DNA of 64,000 nucleotides from Rathayibacter oskolensis (GTDB lineage: Bacteria > Actinomycetota > Actinomycetes > Actinomycetales > Microbacteriaceae). Location: NCBI RefSeq assembly GCF_900177245.1, contig NZ_FXBM01000001.1, positions 558,001 to 622,000 of the forward strand, written 5' to 3'. Position 1 is the first letter of the stretch. Each line of letters opens with the position of its first letter. This document shows positions 35,728 through 45,044 of this stretch, in pieces. The notes under the pieces are model-generated. The model did no database searches. It had not been told where the DNA came from and worked only from the letters and a program-made list of their open reading frames with translations. The translations under genes and the position numbers were made by a program.

Positions 35728-36321
35728 GTGCTGAAGTTGGTCGTACTCATCTCCGGCGGCGGCTCCAACCTCCGCGCACTCCTGGAGGCATCGAGCGACT
35801 CCCGCTTCCCCGCCCGCGTCGTCGCGGTCGGCACCGACACCGAGGCCGACGGACTCCGCCACGCCGAGGCGTACGACGTCCCCACCTTCACCGTCTCGCC
35901 GCACGCGTTCTCGTCCCGCGCCGCATGGGGCGAGGAGCTGCTCGCCTGCATCCGCGAGTGGGAGCCCGACCTCGTCGTCTGCGCCGGGTTCATGCGGATC
36001 CTGCCGCCGAACGTCGTCGACGCGCTCAGCCCCCGGATGATCAACACCCACCCCGCGCTGCTCCCGCTGTTCCCGGGCGCGCACGCCGTCCGCGACGCCC
36101 TGGCCGCCGGTGCCGTGGAGACCGGTGTCACGGTCCACGTCATCGACACCGGAGTCGACACGGGCCCGATCATCGCGCAGGAGAGCCTCGCCGTGCTCCC
36201 CGGCGAGAGCGAGGCCGCGCTGCACGAGCGCATCAAGACCATCGAGCGTCGCCTGCTGGTGCAGACGGTGCTCGACATCGCCCACGGAACCGTCGACCTC
36301 GAGGACCTCGCCCGCGCATGA
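35728..36321 (+). CDS. purN: Phosphoribosylglycinamide formyltransferase
   Basis: PurN transfers a formyl group from 10-formyl-THF to GAR, step three of purine synthesis. The 197-aa protein has the phosphate loop [16 protein letters not shown], the catalytic Asn-His pair in [18 protein letters not shown] and the catalytic Asp in [15 protein letters not shown]. The GTG start is leaderless. Its stop overlaps the purH start (ATGA). Confidence 0.95.
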   Translation: MLKLVVLISGGGSNLRALLEASSDSRFPARVVAVGTDTEADGLRHAEAYDVPTFTVSPHAFSSRAAWGEELLACIREWEPDLVVCAGFMRILPPNVVDALSPRMINTHPALLPLFPGAHAVRDALAAGAVETGVTVHVIDTGVDTGPIIAQESLAVLPGESEAALHERIKTIERRLLVQTVLDIAHGTVDLEDLARA

Positions 36322-37919
36322 GCATCACCGCACACGACCCCAGCAGCTACGACGACCGCGACCTCGTCCCCGTCCGTCGGGCGCTCATCTCGGTCAGCGA
36401 CAAGACCGGCCTGCTCGACCTGGCGGCGGCGCTCGCCGGCTCCGGAGTCGAACTGGTCTCGACCGGATCGACGGCCGCGACGATCCGCGGAGCCGGGTTC
36501 GACGTGACCGACGTCTCGTCCGTCACCGGGTTCCCGGAGTCGCTGGACGGCCGGGTGAAGACGCTCCACCCCGCCGTGCACGCGGGCATCCTCGCCGACC
36601 TCCGCCTCGTCTCGCACCGCGAGCAGCTCGAGCAGCTCGGCATCGCCGCCTTCGAGCTCGTCGTGGTCAACCTCTACCCGTTCCGCGAGACCGTCGCCGG
36701 CGGCGCCGACGCGGCGACCGTGGTCGAGAACATCGACATCGGCGGGCCGGCCCTCGTCCGCGCGTCGGCGAAGAACCACGCGAACGTGGCGATCGTCGTC
36801 GACCCGGCCGACTACTCCGGTGTCGTCGCCGCGCTCGCCTCGGGCGGCACGACCCTCGCCGCCCGTCGCACGCTCGCGGCCCGCGCGTTCGCGCACACCG
36901 CGTCCTACGACTCCGCCGTGGCCGCCTGGTTCGCGAGCCAGGAGGAGGAGACCGGCCTCCCGGGCTCCGTCGAGATCCGCGGGACGCTGCAGCAGGTCCT
37001 CCGCTACGGAGAGAACGCCCACCAGAAGGCCGCGCTCTACGTCTCACCCGACGGCACCGGCATCGCGCAGGCGACGCAGCTGCACGGCAAGGAGATGTCG
37101 TACAACAACTACGTCGACGCCGACGCCGCCGTGCGCGCCGCCTACGACTTCGTGCTGCCCGCCGTCGCGATCATCAAGCACGCCAACCCGTGCGGCATCG
37201 CGATCGCCGGCGCCAAGGCCATCGACCCGATCGCCTCGGCGCACCGCCGCGCCCACGAGTGCGACCCGGTCTCGGCCTTCGGAGGCGTCATCGCCGCCAA
37301 CCGCACCGTCACGCTCGCGATGGCCGAGACGGTCAAGGAGATCTTCACGGAGGTGCTGGTCGCCCCCGCCTTCGAGCCCGAAGCGCTCGAGGTGCTGATG
37401 ACCAAGAAGAACCTGCGCCTGCTGCAGCTGCCCGAGTTCTACGCACCGGTCGAGAAGGAGTTCAAGCAGATCTCGGGCGGCGTGCTCATCCAGGAGCCCG
37501 ACCGCTTCACCGGCGGACCCGGCGAGGTCAGCTCGGGCTGGGAGCTCGTCGCCGGCGAGCCCGCCGACGCCGACACCCTGCTCGACCTCGAATTCGCCTG
37601 GAAGGCGTGCCGCGCCGTCAAGTCGAACGCGATCCTCCTGGCCAAGGGCGGCGCCTCCGTCGGCGTCGGCATGGGCCAGGTCAACCGCGTCGACTCCTGC
37701 CACCTGGCGGTCACCCGCGCCGGCGACCGCGCTCCCGGCTCCGTCGCCGCCTCCGACGCGTTCTTCCCCTTCGCCGACGGGCTCGAGGTGCTGCTCGCGG
37801 CGGGAGTGAAGGCGGTCGTCCAGCCCGGCGGCTCGGTCCGTGACGCCGAGGTGATCGAGGCGGCGAAGCGCGCCGGCGTCACCATGTACACGACGGGGGA
37901 GCGGCACTTCTTCCACTGA
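36318..37919 (+). CDS. purH: Bifunctional AICAR transformylase/IMP cyclohydrolase
   Basis: PurH performs the last two steps of IMP synthesis. The 533-aa protein has an N-terminal MGS-like IMP cyclohydrolase domain ([51 protein letters not shown]). The C-terminal formyltransferase has [26 protein letters not shown] and the catalytic [11 protein letters not shown]. The start ATG overlaps the purN stop by 4 bp. A deficit of 10-formyl-THF at this enzyme raises ZMP/ZTP, the ligand of the riboswitch found before glyA. Confidence 0.96.
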   Translation: MSITAHDPSSYDDRDLVPVRRALISVSDKTGLLDLAAALAGSGVELVSTGSTAATIRGAGFDVTDVSSVTGFPESLDGRVKTLHPAVHAGILADLRLVSHREQLEQLGIAAFELVVVNLYPFRETVAGGADAATVVENIDIGGPALVRASAKNHANVAIVVDPADYSGVVAALASGGTTLAARRTLAARAFAHTASYDSAVAAWFASQEEETGLPGSVEIRGTLQQVLRYGENAHQKAALYVSPDGTGIAQATQLHGKEMSYNNYVDADAAVRAAYDFVLPAVAIIKHANPCGIAIAGAKAIDPIASAHRRAHECDPVSAFGGVIAANRTVTLAMAETVKEIFTEVLVAPAFEPEALEVLMTKKNLRLLQLPEFYAPVEKEFKQISGGVLIQEPDRFTGGPGEVSSGWELVAGEPADADTLLDLEFAWKACRAVKSNAILLAKGGASVGVGMGQVNRVDSCHLAVTRAGDRAPGSVAASDAFFPFADGLEVLLAAGVKAVVQPGGSVRDAEVIEAAKRAGVTMYTTGERHFFH

Positions 37920-37937
37920 GCGCTTCGCGCTCAGTGG
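37913..37937 (+). terminator. Hairpin at the purH stop codon
   Basis: CCACTGAGCG and CGCTCAGTGG form a perfect 10-bp stem around CTTCG; the TGA stop is inside the stem. Confidence 0.6.
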
Positions 37938-38063
37938 GTGTTCGTCTTCCACGCCGCTCCCTGCGCGGCGTGGCGCGGTCGGCTTCGCGACGTGGTCGCG
38001 TCTTGTGGAGCGTCTTGCGTCGGCCGCCGCGGGAATCGCTGGCACGCGATTCCCGCTGAGCTG

Positions 38064-38363
38064 CCTCTCCCTTCGGGAGTCGGGTGCGGGTGACCTCTCC
38101 CTTCGGGAGTCGGGTGCGGGTGGCCTCTCCCTTTGGGGGTCGGGTGCGGGTGGCCTCTCCCTTTGGGGGTCGGGTGCGGGTGGCCTCTCCCTTCGGGGGT
38201 CGGGTGCAGGTGGCCTCTCCCTTCGGGAGTCGGGCTCGGGTGACCTCTCCCTTCGGGAGTCGGGTGCTCGAGGGCCTCTCCCTTCGGGAGTCGGGCTCGG
38301 GTGACCTCTCCCTTCGGGAGTCGGGTGCTCGGGGCACTCTCCCTTCGGGAGTCGGGTCGGAGG
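38064..38363. repeat. Ten tandem copies of a 30-bp hairpin repeat
   Basis: The unit begins CCTCTCCCTTCGGGAGTCGG. Copies start at 38064, 38094, 38124, 38154, 38184, 38214, 38244, 38275, 38305 and 38336, with two 31-bp units. Each contains the stem CTCCC-TTC-GGGAG; variants CTCCC-TTT-GGGGG keep pairing through G-U. Confidence 0.88.
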
Positions 38364-38370
38364 CGGGTTC

Positions 38371-38740
38371 GCGCGAGTGCGCAGAAGTTGTCGTAGTGGG
38401 GCGCGAGTGCGACAACTCTTGGAGAGTGGGCGCGAGTTCGGGAGGCCCGGGCTTCTTGGAGCGTTGCCGGGGGCAGTCGGCCCTCTCTCCGAGGGAGGCG
38501 GCGCAGGCTCGCGGGCGGCGAGTGCGCAGGAGTTGTCGTAGTGGGGCGCGAGTGCGACAACTCTTGGAGAGTGGGCGCGAGTTCTGGAGGCCCGGGCTTC
38601 TCGAAGCGGTGCCGAGGGCGGTCGGCGTTCTCTCCGAGGGAGACGGGAGGCCGACGCGGGTTCGCGGGCGGCGAGTGCGCAGGAGTTGTCGTAGTGGAGG
38701 CGCGAGTGCGACAACTTTCGCGGAGTGGGGGCGGCGGCGA
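38371..38740. repeat. Two and a half copies of a longer repeat with a GTTGTCG hairpin
   Basis: Units start near 38371, 38516 and 38671. Each has GAGTTGTCGTAGTGG...GCGAGTGCGACAACT, where AGTTGTCG pairs with CGACAACT across about 16 nt. The first two continue GGAGAGTGGGCGCGAGTTC and GGAGGCCCGGGCTTCT before the next copy. Confidence 0.8.
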
Positions 38741-38801
38741 GGGCGCGCGGCTCTCAGGTGGTGGCAAGGCGGCGGCAAGGGGGCGCCGGGGCGGGACCGC
38801 G

Positions 38802-38807
38802 TACAGT
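38802..38807 (+). promoter_or_regulatory. -10 box of a leaderless promoter (dimethylargininase-like gene)
   Basis: TACAGT ends 7 nt before the GTG at 38815. Confidence 0.6.
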
Positions 38808-38814
38808 CGCCCGG

Positions 38815-40056
38815 GTGCCCCACGACTCCACGCTCGTCCCCGTGCCCGCCCCCTCGATCGGCCGTCGCCTCCTGACGGCTCTCGCCGCCGCAGCCGCCAC
38901 GGCCCTCGCAGCGCACCTGAGCAACCTGCTCGCCTTCTTCATCGGCAACCAGCTGGCGGCCTCGGCCCTGCCGCAGGTCAACGCCTACTTCCTCCTCTCG
39001 AGCGCGCTCGCGTTCGTCGTCGTCTTCGCCCTCGCCGTCGCCGGGATGCTGAACCGCGCCTGGACCGCGGCCATCGCCGGACTCGTCGCCGGGCTCATCG
39101 GCGCGACCTTCGGCACGCTCGTCCAGGCCAGCGCGAGCGGCAGCGCGATCACCGGCGAGGTGTGGGTGTCGATCGTCGAGACGTTCGGCGGACTCAACCT
39201 CGTGTTCCTCCTCGCCTTCACCCTGGCGGCCGCGACCCTCGGCCACCGGATCGCGCGCGCGACGGCACCTGTCGCCGTCACGCCGACCACGACGGCACGC
39301 CGCATCGCCCTGGTCCGCGCGCCGGCCCTCAACCTCGACGCTGGTGAGCTCACCCACCTCGACCGGGTCCCGGTCGACCAGGAGAAGGCGCAGCAGCAGT
39401 GGGAGGCCTACATCGAGGCGCTCGACGAGGCCGGCTGGGAGACGGTCGAGGTCACGGCAGCGCCGGCGATGGCCGACTCCGTCTTCCTCGAGGACGCGGT
39501 CGTCGTCTTCGGCGACCACGCCGTGCTCACCCGCCCCGGAGCCGCCTCCCGCAGCGGAGAGGTCGCCGGCGCCGAGGAGGCGGTCGCGGCGCTCGATCTC
39601 ACCGTCCACCGGATCGAGGCGCCGGGCACGCTCGAGGGCGGCGACGTCCTGAAGGTCGGGTCGACGGTCTACGTCGGTCGGGGCGGCCGCACCAACGCCG
39701 AGGGAGTCGCGCAGCTCCGGGCGATCCTCCGCCCGCTCGGGATGAGCGTCGTCGCCGTGCCGATCACCAGGGTGCTGCACCTCAAGAGCGCCGTCACGGC
39801 CCTGCCCGACGGCACCGTCATCGGCTGGGAGCCCGTGGTCGACGAGCCGCGGCTCTTCGCCTCGTTCCTGCCGATGCCCGAGGAGCCCGGCGCCCACGTC
39901 GTCGTCCTCGACGCCGACACGCTGCTGATGGCGGCGTCCGCCCCGAGGAGCGCCGAGCTGCTCCGCGACCTCGGCTACACGGTCGTGGCCGTGGACATCT
40001 CCGAGTTCGAGAAGCTCGAGGGCTGCGTGACCTGCCTGTCCGTCCGCGTGCGCTGA
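38815..40056 (+). CDS. Dimethylargininase-like hydrolase fused to an N-terminal membrane domain
   Basis: The C-terminal 250 residues form a guanidino-group-modifying (DDAH) fold: RIALVRAPALNLDAGELTHL, AMADSVFLEDAVVVFGDHAV, the GTLEGGDVLKVGSTVYVGRG loop, VLHLKSAVTALPDG with His322 and GCVTCLSVRVR with catalytic Cys407. Such enzymes hydrolyse methylated arginine to citrulline. Residues about 18-145 form four membrane helices (RRLLTALAAAAATALAAHLS, LLSSALAFVVVFALAVAGML and others). Free DDAH enzymes are near 255 aa; this protein is 413 aa. The GTG start is chosen from the -10 box. The helices should hold the enzyme at the inner face of the membrane, perhaps next to substrate entry. Confidence 0.83.
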   Translation: MPHDSTLVPVPAPSIGRRLLTALAAAAATALAAHLSNLLAFFIGNQLAASALPQVNAYFLLSSALAFVVVFALAVAGMLNRAWTAAIAGLVAGLIGATFGTLVQASASGSAITGEVWVSIVETFGGLNLVFLLAFTLAAATLGHRIARATAPVAVTPTTTARRIALVRAPALNLDAGELTHLDRVPVDQEKAQQQWEAYIEALDEAGWETVEVTAAPAMADSVFLEDAVVVFGDHAVLTRPGAASRSGEVAGAEEAVAALDLTVHRIEAPGTLEGGDVLKVGSTVYVGRGGRTNAEGVAQLRAILRPLGMSVVAVPITRVLHLKSAVTALPDGTVIGWEPVVDEPRLFASFLPMPEEPGAHVVVLDADTLLMAASAPRSAELLRDLGYTVVAVDISEFEKLEGCVTCLSVRVR

Positions 40057-40141
40057 CGGGCGAGGGGGAGGGCCTCCACTGACTCGCGCCGCGCGACGCG
40101 CCCACGACGCGAGGCAGTGGACGCGTCGCGCAGCCCGGGTA

Positions 40142-40147
40142 TAGCCT
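40142..40147 (+). promoter_or_regulatory. Candidate -10 box of the ABC exporter operon
   Basis: TAGCCT lies 71 nt before the GTG at 40219. A CCACTG/CAGTGG stem just upstream (40076-40123) may end the preceding transcript. Confidence 0.35.
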
Positions 40148-40218
40148 GCAAGGCTGCGCAGCGCCCGGGACGGGCCCGCGGCGATCCCCACCCCTCCTCC
40201 TCGCGAAGGCCCTCCACC

Positions 40219-42117
40219 GTGTCCGCACACACCCCACCGACCGCCGAACCGCAGGCCGAGCCGAAGCGTCCGAGCACGCTGAAGGTCCTGCTTCGCCTGC
40301 TGCCGTTCGTCGGCGACGCGCTGCCCCGGCTGAGCATCGGCATCGCGGTCGCGCTCGTGGCGAGCCTGGTCTCCCTCGTGATCCCGATCGTGCTGCAGCA
40401 GCTCGTCGACGGTCCGCTCGGCGACGGCGCGTCGGCCGCCGGGGCGGGCGATCTCGGTCCGCTGATCGGCCCGGTCGGCATCATCCTCCTGCTGGGGATC
40501 ATCGAGGCCGCCGCCATCGCGCTGCGCCGCCGGATGGTGCTCACCCCGAGCACGCGCATCGAGGCCAGGATGCGCACCGCCCTGTACCGGCAGCTCCAGG
40601 ATCTGCCGGTGTCCTTCCACGACCGCTGGCAGAGCGGCCAGCTCCTCTCGCGCGCCATGAGCGATCTCAGCCTCATCCGCCGCTGGATCGCCTTCGGCTT
40701 CGTGCTCCTCGTCGTGAACGCCCTCACGATCGTGGTGGGCTTCGGTGTCCTCGTCTACTGGAACCCGCTCCTCGGCGCGCTCTTCGTCGTCTGCTCCATC
40801 CCGGTCTGGATCTACGGCTTCGCGTTCGAGAAGCGCTACTCGAGCATCGCCCGTCGCAGTCAGGACCAGGCCGGCGATCTCGCGACCACCGTCGAGCAGT
40901 CGGTGCACGGCATCCGCGTGCTCAAGGCGTTCGGGCGGCACAAGCACGCGCTCGCCGGCTTCGCCGATCAGGCGGAGCAGCTGCGCGGGACCGAGATCGA
41001 CAAGGCCAAGGCGATCGCGGGGATCTGGTTCGTCCTCCTCCTGGTCCCCGACATCGCCTTCGCCCTGTGCCTGCTCGGAGGCGTCTGGCTCGCCGCCGAC
41101 GGCCAGCTGAGCGTCGGCGAGCTCTTCGCCTTCTTCACCACCGCGACCGTCCTGCGCTGGCCCGTCGAGTCGATCGGCTTCCTCCTCTCGATGACCTTCG
41201 ACACCCGCACCGCGGTCGACCGCTACTTCGAGGTCATGGACAGCCGCAACTCGATCACCGACCCGGAGAACCCGGAGTCGATCGACCGTCCCCGCGGCCG
41301 CGTGCGCTTCCGGGGCGTGCACTTCCGCTACCAGGACGCTCCGGAGCGCTTCCCCGATCTGCTCGACGGCGTCGACCTCGTGGTCGAGCCGGGCGAGACC
41401 ATGGCTCTGGTGGGCGTGACGGGGTCCGGCAAGACGACCCTCACCGCCCTGCTGCCGCGCCTCTACGACGTCACCGACGGCGCGATCGAGATCGACGGCG
41501 TCGACGTCCGGAGGATGCGCCGCGAGGAGCTGCGGTCGCACGTCGGCATGGCCTTCGAGGACGCCACCCTGTTCTCGACGTCGGTCCGCGAGAACGTGCT
41601 CCTCGGGCGTCCCGATGCGAGCGAGGAGGAGCTGCTCGAGGCCCTCGAGATCGCGCAGGCCGACTTCGTGCACACCCTGCCCGACGGGCTCGACACCACC
41701 GTCGGCGAGGAGGGCATGAGCCTGTCGGGCGGGCAGAGGCAGCGGCTCGCGCTCGCGCGGGTGATCGCGGCCCGTCCCTCCGTGCTCGTCCTCGACGACC
41801 CGCTGTCGGCGCTCGACGTCGACACGGAGGCGAGGGTCGAGGCGGGGCTGCGCCGGGTGCTCGGAGACACGACCGCCCTCATCGTGGCCCACCGGCCCTC
41901 GACCGTCGCCCTCGCCGACCGGGTCGCCCTCCTCGAGGAGGGGCGCGTCACCGCCGTCGGCACCCACAGCGAGCTGCTCGCGAGCAGCCCGCACTACCGC
42001 TTCGTCATCTCGAGCCTCGAGGAGGACGAGCTCAGCCGCCCGCCCGGCGCCGAGCGGGTCGGCTCCCGCCCGAGCCTCGACCTCACGTCCACGACGGATC
42101 AGGAGACCCGATCATGA
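40219..42117 (+). CDS. Heterodimeric ABC exporter subunit with degenerate ATP site
   Basis: This 632-aa half-transporter has six membrane helices (residues about 35-325) and one ATPase domain. Walker A is [19 protein letters not shown] and the signature is intact ([17 protein letters not shown]). Walker B reads [20 protein letters not shown]: Asp stands in place of the catalytic Glu. In heterodimeric exporters such as TM287/288 and BmrCD this marks the degenerate site. The GTG start is in frame with the first helix; an earlier GTG-free open frame continues upstream without support. The partner gene overlaps the stop by 4 bp. The substrate (drug, lipid or peptide) is unknown. Confidence 0.9.
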   Translation: MSAHTPPTAEPQAEPKRPSTLKVLLRLLPFVGDALPRLSIGIAVALVASLVSLVIPIVLQQLVDGPLGDGASAAGAGDLGPLIGPVGIILLLGIIEAAAIALRRRMVLTPSTRIEARMRTALYRQLQDLPVSFHDRWQSGQLLSRAMSDLSLIRRWIAFGFVLLVVNALTIVVGFGVLVYWNPLLGALFVVCSIPVWIYGFAFEKRYSSIARRSQDQAGDLATTVEQSVHGIRVLKAFGRHKHALAGFADQAEQLRGTEIDKAKAIAGIWFVLLLVPDIAFALCLLGGVWLAADGQLSVGELFAFFTTATVLRWPVESIGFLLSMTFDTRTAVDRYFEVMDSRNSITDPENPESIDRPRGRVRFRGVHFRYQDAPERFPDLLDGVDLVVEPGETMALVGVTGSGKTTLTALLPRLYDVTDGAIEIDGVDVRRMRREELRSHVGMAFEDATLFSTSVRENVLLGRPDASEEELLEALEIAQADFVHTLPDGLDTTVGEEGMSLSGGQRQRLALARVIAARPSVLVLDDPLSALDVDTEARVEAGLRRVLGDTTALIVAHRPSTVALADRVALLEEGRVTAVGTHSELLASSPHYRFVISSLEEDELSRPPGAERVGSRPSLDLTSTTDQETRS

Positions 42118-43916
42118 GCACGCTCGGTTCGACCGAGGAGCGCGACGACCTCTCCCGCGGCGAGTCCGCCGAGATGCGCCGGCGCTCGCTGCGACTCCTC
42201 GGGTCGCTGCTGCGGCCCCTCCGCCTGCGTCTCGTCCTGACGGCGATCGTCGTCGTGGTCTCGACCGCCGCGCAGGTGGCCGGACCGGCGCTGATCGCGG
42301 CGGGCATCGACACCGGGCTCCCGGCGGTGCTCGACGGCGACGCGACTCCGCTCGCGCTCACGGTCACCGCGTACGTGGTGATCGGCGCCGTCGGAGCGAT
42401 CCTGGTCGCCTGGTACACCGTGCTCTCGGCGCGGGTCAGCCAGGCGATCCTGATCGACCTGCGCAAGCGGGTCTTCCTGCACACCCAGAAGCTGAGCCTC
42501 GAGTTCCACGAGAGCTACACCTCGGGCCGCATCATCTCGCGGCAGACGAGCGACCTCGACTCGATCCGCGAGCTCCTCGACTCCGGGATCAACCAGCTCG
42601 TGCAGGGTGCGCTCTACATGGGCTTCGTGGCGATCGCCCTCGTCTCGCTCGACGGAGTGAGCGGCATCGTCCTCGCGTGCGCGCTCATCCCCCTCGCGCT
42701 CCTCACCCGCTGGTTCCAGAAGAAGTCGCAGGCGCTGTTCCGGGGCACGCGCGTCGCCTCCTCGCGCCTCATCGTGCAGTTCGTCGAGACGATGACGGGG
42801 ATCAGGGCCGTGCAGACCTTCCGCGCCGAGAAGCGCAACGAGGAGGTGTTCGGGGCGGTCGTCGAGAAGTACCGGGTGGCCTACAAGAAGGTCTTCGGAG
42901 TCTTCGGCACCTTCGATCCCGGCCTGGTGCTGATCGGCAACGTCACCGTCGCGGTCGTGCTCTTCGTCGGCGGTGTCCGCGTGCTCGACGGCGGTCTCGA
43001 GATCGGTGCGCTCCTCGCGGTCCTGCTCTACACCCGGCGCTTCTTCGACCCGGTGCAGGAGATGGCGATGTTCTACAACTCCTACCAGTCGGCCGCGGCG
43101 GCGCTCGAGAAGATCTCGGGCGTCCTCGCCGAGGAGCCGAGCGTTCCCGACCCCGCTCGCCCGATCGACCTGCGCGAGGCGCGGGGCGGGCTCGGGTTCG
43201 AGGGCGTCCGCTTCGCCTACACCAGCGATCGCGAGATCCTGCCGCGCTTCGATCTCGAGATCCCGGCCGGCCAGACGATCGCTCTCGTCGGATCCACCGG
43301 CGCGGGCAAGTCGACGCTGGCGAAGCTGATCTCGCGGTTCTACGACCCGACCGACGGAGTCGTGACCCTCGACGGCGTCGACCTGCGGCAGCTGCACCCC
43401 AAGGACCTGCGCCGCGCGATCGTGATGGTCACGCAGGAGGCGTACCTCTTCTCGGGCTCGGTCGCCGACAACATCGCGATCGGGCGGCCGTCGGCGTCGT
43501 ACGACGAGATCGTCGACGCCGCGAAGGCGGTGGGCGCGCACGAGTTCATCCAGGCGCTGCCCGACGGGTACGACACCGACGTCAACAAGCGCGGCGGACG
43601 CGTCTCGGCGGGTCAGCGGCAGCTGATCTCGTTCGCGCGGGCGTTCCTCGCCGACCCGGCGGTGCTGATCCTCGACGAGGCGACCTCCTCGCTCGACATC
43701 CCGAGCGAGCGCCTCGTGCAGCAGGGACTGCAGACCCTCCTGGCCGACCGGACGGCGGTGATCATCGCGCACCGGCTCTCGACGGTGGCGATCGCCGACC
43801 GGGTGCTGGTGATGGAGCACGGCCGCATCGTCGAGGACGGCACCCCGGAGGCGCTCATCGCCGGCTCGGGGCGGTTCGCGACGCTGCACGCGGCGTGGCG
43901 CGACTCCCTGGTGTGA
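42114..43916 (+). CDS. Heterodimeric ABC exporter subunit with catalytic ATP site
   Basis: The 600-aa partner has six membrane helices and an ATPase domain. Walker A is [20 protein letters not shown], Walker B is [20 protein letters not shown] with the catalytic Glu, and the H-loop is [11 protein letters not shown]. Its signature is altered to [14 protein letters not shown], lacking the usual second residue Gly. This complements the first subunit, whose signature is intact but whose Walker B Glu is missing. Together they make one active and one degenerate site. Start overlap ATGA indicates coupling. Confidence 0.92.
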   Translation: MSTLGSTEERDDLSRGESAEMRRRSLRLLGSLLRPLRLRLVLTAIVVVVSTAAQVAGPALIAAGIDTGLPAVLDGDATPLALTVTAYVVIGAVGAILVAWYTVLSARVSQAILIDLRKRVFLHTQKLSLEFHESYTSGRIISRQTSDLDSIRELLDSGINQLVQGALYMGFVAIALVSLDGVSGIVLACALIPLALLTRWFQKKSQALFRGTRVASSRLIVQFVETMTGIRAVQTFRAEKRNEEVFGAVVEKYRVAYKKVFGVFGTFDPGLVLIGNVTVAVVLFVGGVRVLDGGLEIGALLAVLLYTRRFFDPVQEMAMFYNSYQSAAAALEKISGVLAEEPSVPDPARPIDLREARGGLGFEGVRFAYTSDREILPRFDLEIPAGQTIALVGSTGAGKSTLAKLISRFYDPTDGVVTLDGVDLRQLHPKDLRRAIVMVTQEAYLFSGSVADNIAIGRPSASYDEIVDAAKAVGAHEFIQALPDGYDTDVNKRGGRVSAGQRQLISFARAFLADPAVLILDEATSSLDIPSERLVQQGLQTLLADRTAVIIAHRLSTVAIADRVLVMEHGRIVEDGTPEALIAGSGRFATLHAAWRDSLV

Positions 43917-43932
43917 GGCGCCGGGGGTGCGA

Positions 43933-44036
43933 GTGCGGTCTGCAGGTGCTGGTGCGGTCTGCAGGTGAACCGGAGGCGGAGGCCGATCCTGCAGCGCCGG
44001 AGCCGCGCGCGAGCGCCGGTCTCCTGCAGATCGCAC
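43933..44036. repeat. 19-bp-period repeat between convergent genes
   Basis: GTGCGGTCTGCAGGTG occurs at 43933-43948 and again at 43952-43967, with a partial inverted copy (CCTGCAGATCGCAC) near 44023-44036. It resembles, in opposite orientation and with transitions only, the 19-bp repeats at 17329-17385. Confidence 0.6.
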
Positions 44037-44066
44037 GCCGACCCGCGGACCGCACGCGAACCCGCG

Positions 44067-44375
44067 TCAGGGCCGCCAGCGCGCCGCGCGCATGTCGACC
44101 CGGTAGCCGCTCGGAGTCGTCACCAGCGGCGTCCCCTCCCGCTCGTACTCCGCGCGCGCCCGCTCCTCGTGGCCGGCCGCGGGCGCTCCTCCCGAGCGGA
44201 CGACCCGCCACCAGGCGACGTCGGAGCCGTAGCGGGCCATGACCGTGCCGACCGCGCGCGCGGCACGGCTCTTGAGCACGGCGGCGATCTCGCCGTACGC
44301 CATCACCCGCCCGGGCGGGATGCCGTCGACGACCTCGAGCACGGCCGAGACGAAGTCGGCGGAGTCGTCCGGCAC
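44067..44375 (-). CDS. Alkyltransferase-like (ATL) protein of the MGMT family
   Basis: The 102-aa protein is the DNA-binding domain of O6-alkylguanine transferases (VVDGIPPGRVMAYGEIAAVL, then ARAVGTVMARYGSDVAWWRV). The acceptor Cys of the usual PCHRV motif is replaced by Trp (AWWRV). Known ATL proteins with this change bind alkylated guanine without repairing it and hand the lesion to nucleotide excision repair. It starts at GTG, 16 bp after the acetyltransferase stop, probably in one operon. Confidence 0.85.
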   Translation of the reverse strand: MPDDSADFVSAVLEVVDGIPPGRVMAYGEIAAVLKSRAARAVGTVMARYGSDVAWWRVVRSGGAPAAGHEERARAEYEREGTPLVTTPSGYRVDMRAARWRP

Positions 44376-44391
44376 GAGCGGAGCGCGCCCG

Positions 44392-44841
44392 TCAGAGCTT
44401 CAGCGCGCCGATGTTCTCGCCGTACTGGGTCTCGCCCACGACCTCGAAGCCGATCCAGCGGAAGAACTGCTCCGGCCCGTCCTCGCCCGACTCCCAGATG
44501 ACGGTGAGCGTGTCGAAGCCGCGGCTGCGCGCCTCGTCCGCCGCAGCGCGGACCGCGAAGGTCCCGACGCCGCGCCCCTGCTTCGCCGCGTCGATGTTGA
44601 TCCGCCAGATGCAGCTGCGGAACTCCTCCGGCGCCTCCTGGTCGAAGTGCGCGTGGATGAAGCCGACGAGCTCGTCGCCGTCGAGGATCGCGCGCTGCCA
44701 CGCGGCTCCCGGATCGATCACGGCGGCGGCCGCCGAGTACGACACCGGGGCGACGAACTGCTCCTGACCGGGTTTGAGGCTGAGCCCGTTCACGGCGGAG
44801 ATGTTCGATGCCGACAGCTCTTCCAGGCGGAGTGCACTCAT
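44392..44841 (-). CDS. GNAT-family N-acetyltransferase
   Basis: The 149-aa protein has the GNAT fold with the acetyl-CoA loop AAKQGRGVGTFAVRAAADEA and motif B FDTLTVIWESGEDGPEQFFR, ending RWIGFEVVGETQYGENIGAL. The pattern is close to diamine/spermidine acetyltransferase-like members, but no substrate can be assigned. The ATG is leaderless. The ATL gene follows. Confidence 0.86.
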   Translation of the reverse strand: MSALRLEELSASNISAVNGLSLKPGQEQFVAPVSYSAAAAVIDPGAAWQRAILDGDELVGFIHAHFDQEAPEEFRSCIWRINIDAAKQGRGVGTFAVRAAADEARSRGFDTLTVIWESGEDGPEQFFRWIGFEVVGETQYGENIGALKL

Positions 44842-44847
44842 GCGGTC

Positions 44848-44853
44848 AATCTA
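44848..44853 (-). promoter_or_regulatory. -10 box of a leaderless promoter (GNAT gene)
   Basis: On the minus strand TAGATT ends 6 nt before the ATG at 44841. Confidence 0.65.
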
Positions 44854-44957
44854 GCGGCCCCGCCCAGGGGCGGCCATCCTCCCAGGGGACGAGGAGCACT
44901 CCCGCGCCCGCGACGCCCCGCCAACTCTCTCGACATCGAGACAGTTCGGCCCTCGGG

Positions 44958-44963
44958 TAGGCT
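44958..44963 (+). promoter_or_regulatory. -10 box of the icd promoter
   Basis: TAGGCT lies 81 nt before the icd ATG, giving a leader of about 75 nt that ends in GGGAGAGCA. Confidence 0.5.
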
Positions 44964-45044
44964 GACACGAGGCCATCTGGAGCGGCCGCGGAGCCGCCCG
45001 TCCCGCGCAGAAGCGGGGCGCTTCATCGAGACCATGGGAGAGCA

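Larger units (their letters stand above)
37920..38814. other. Gene-free 0.9-kb hairpin and repeat array
   Basis: After the purH hairpin come two further hairpins (CCACGCCGC/GCGGCGTGG near 37951-37975; GGGAATCGC/GCGATTCCC at 38031-38054). Ten tandem copies of a 30-bp repeat follow (38064-38363), then two and a half copies of a 145-165-bp unit (38371-38740). Frames stay open through the repeats on both strands because their period is divisible by three, but no gene is supported. The next promoter is at 38802. Confidence 0.75.

Noticed and set aside
38005-38304. Protein with ten-residue repeats (LSLRESGAGG type) encoded by the tandem array
   Set aside because: Both strands are open, no ribosome site or conserved flanking sequence exists, and two units of 31 bp break the frame.
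38064-38363. CRISPR array
   Set aside because: The repeats abut directly with no unique spacers, and no cas genes are present.
37879-41994. A 1371-codon open frame on the minus strand through the repeat array and antisense to the DDAH-like gene
   Set aside because: It is open only because of high GC and 30-bp repeats divisible by three. It has PEGRG-type repeats, no recognisable domain and lies antisense to well-supported genes.
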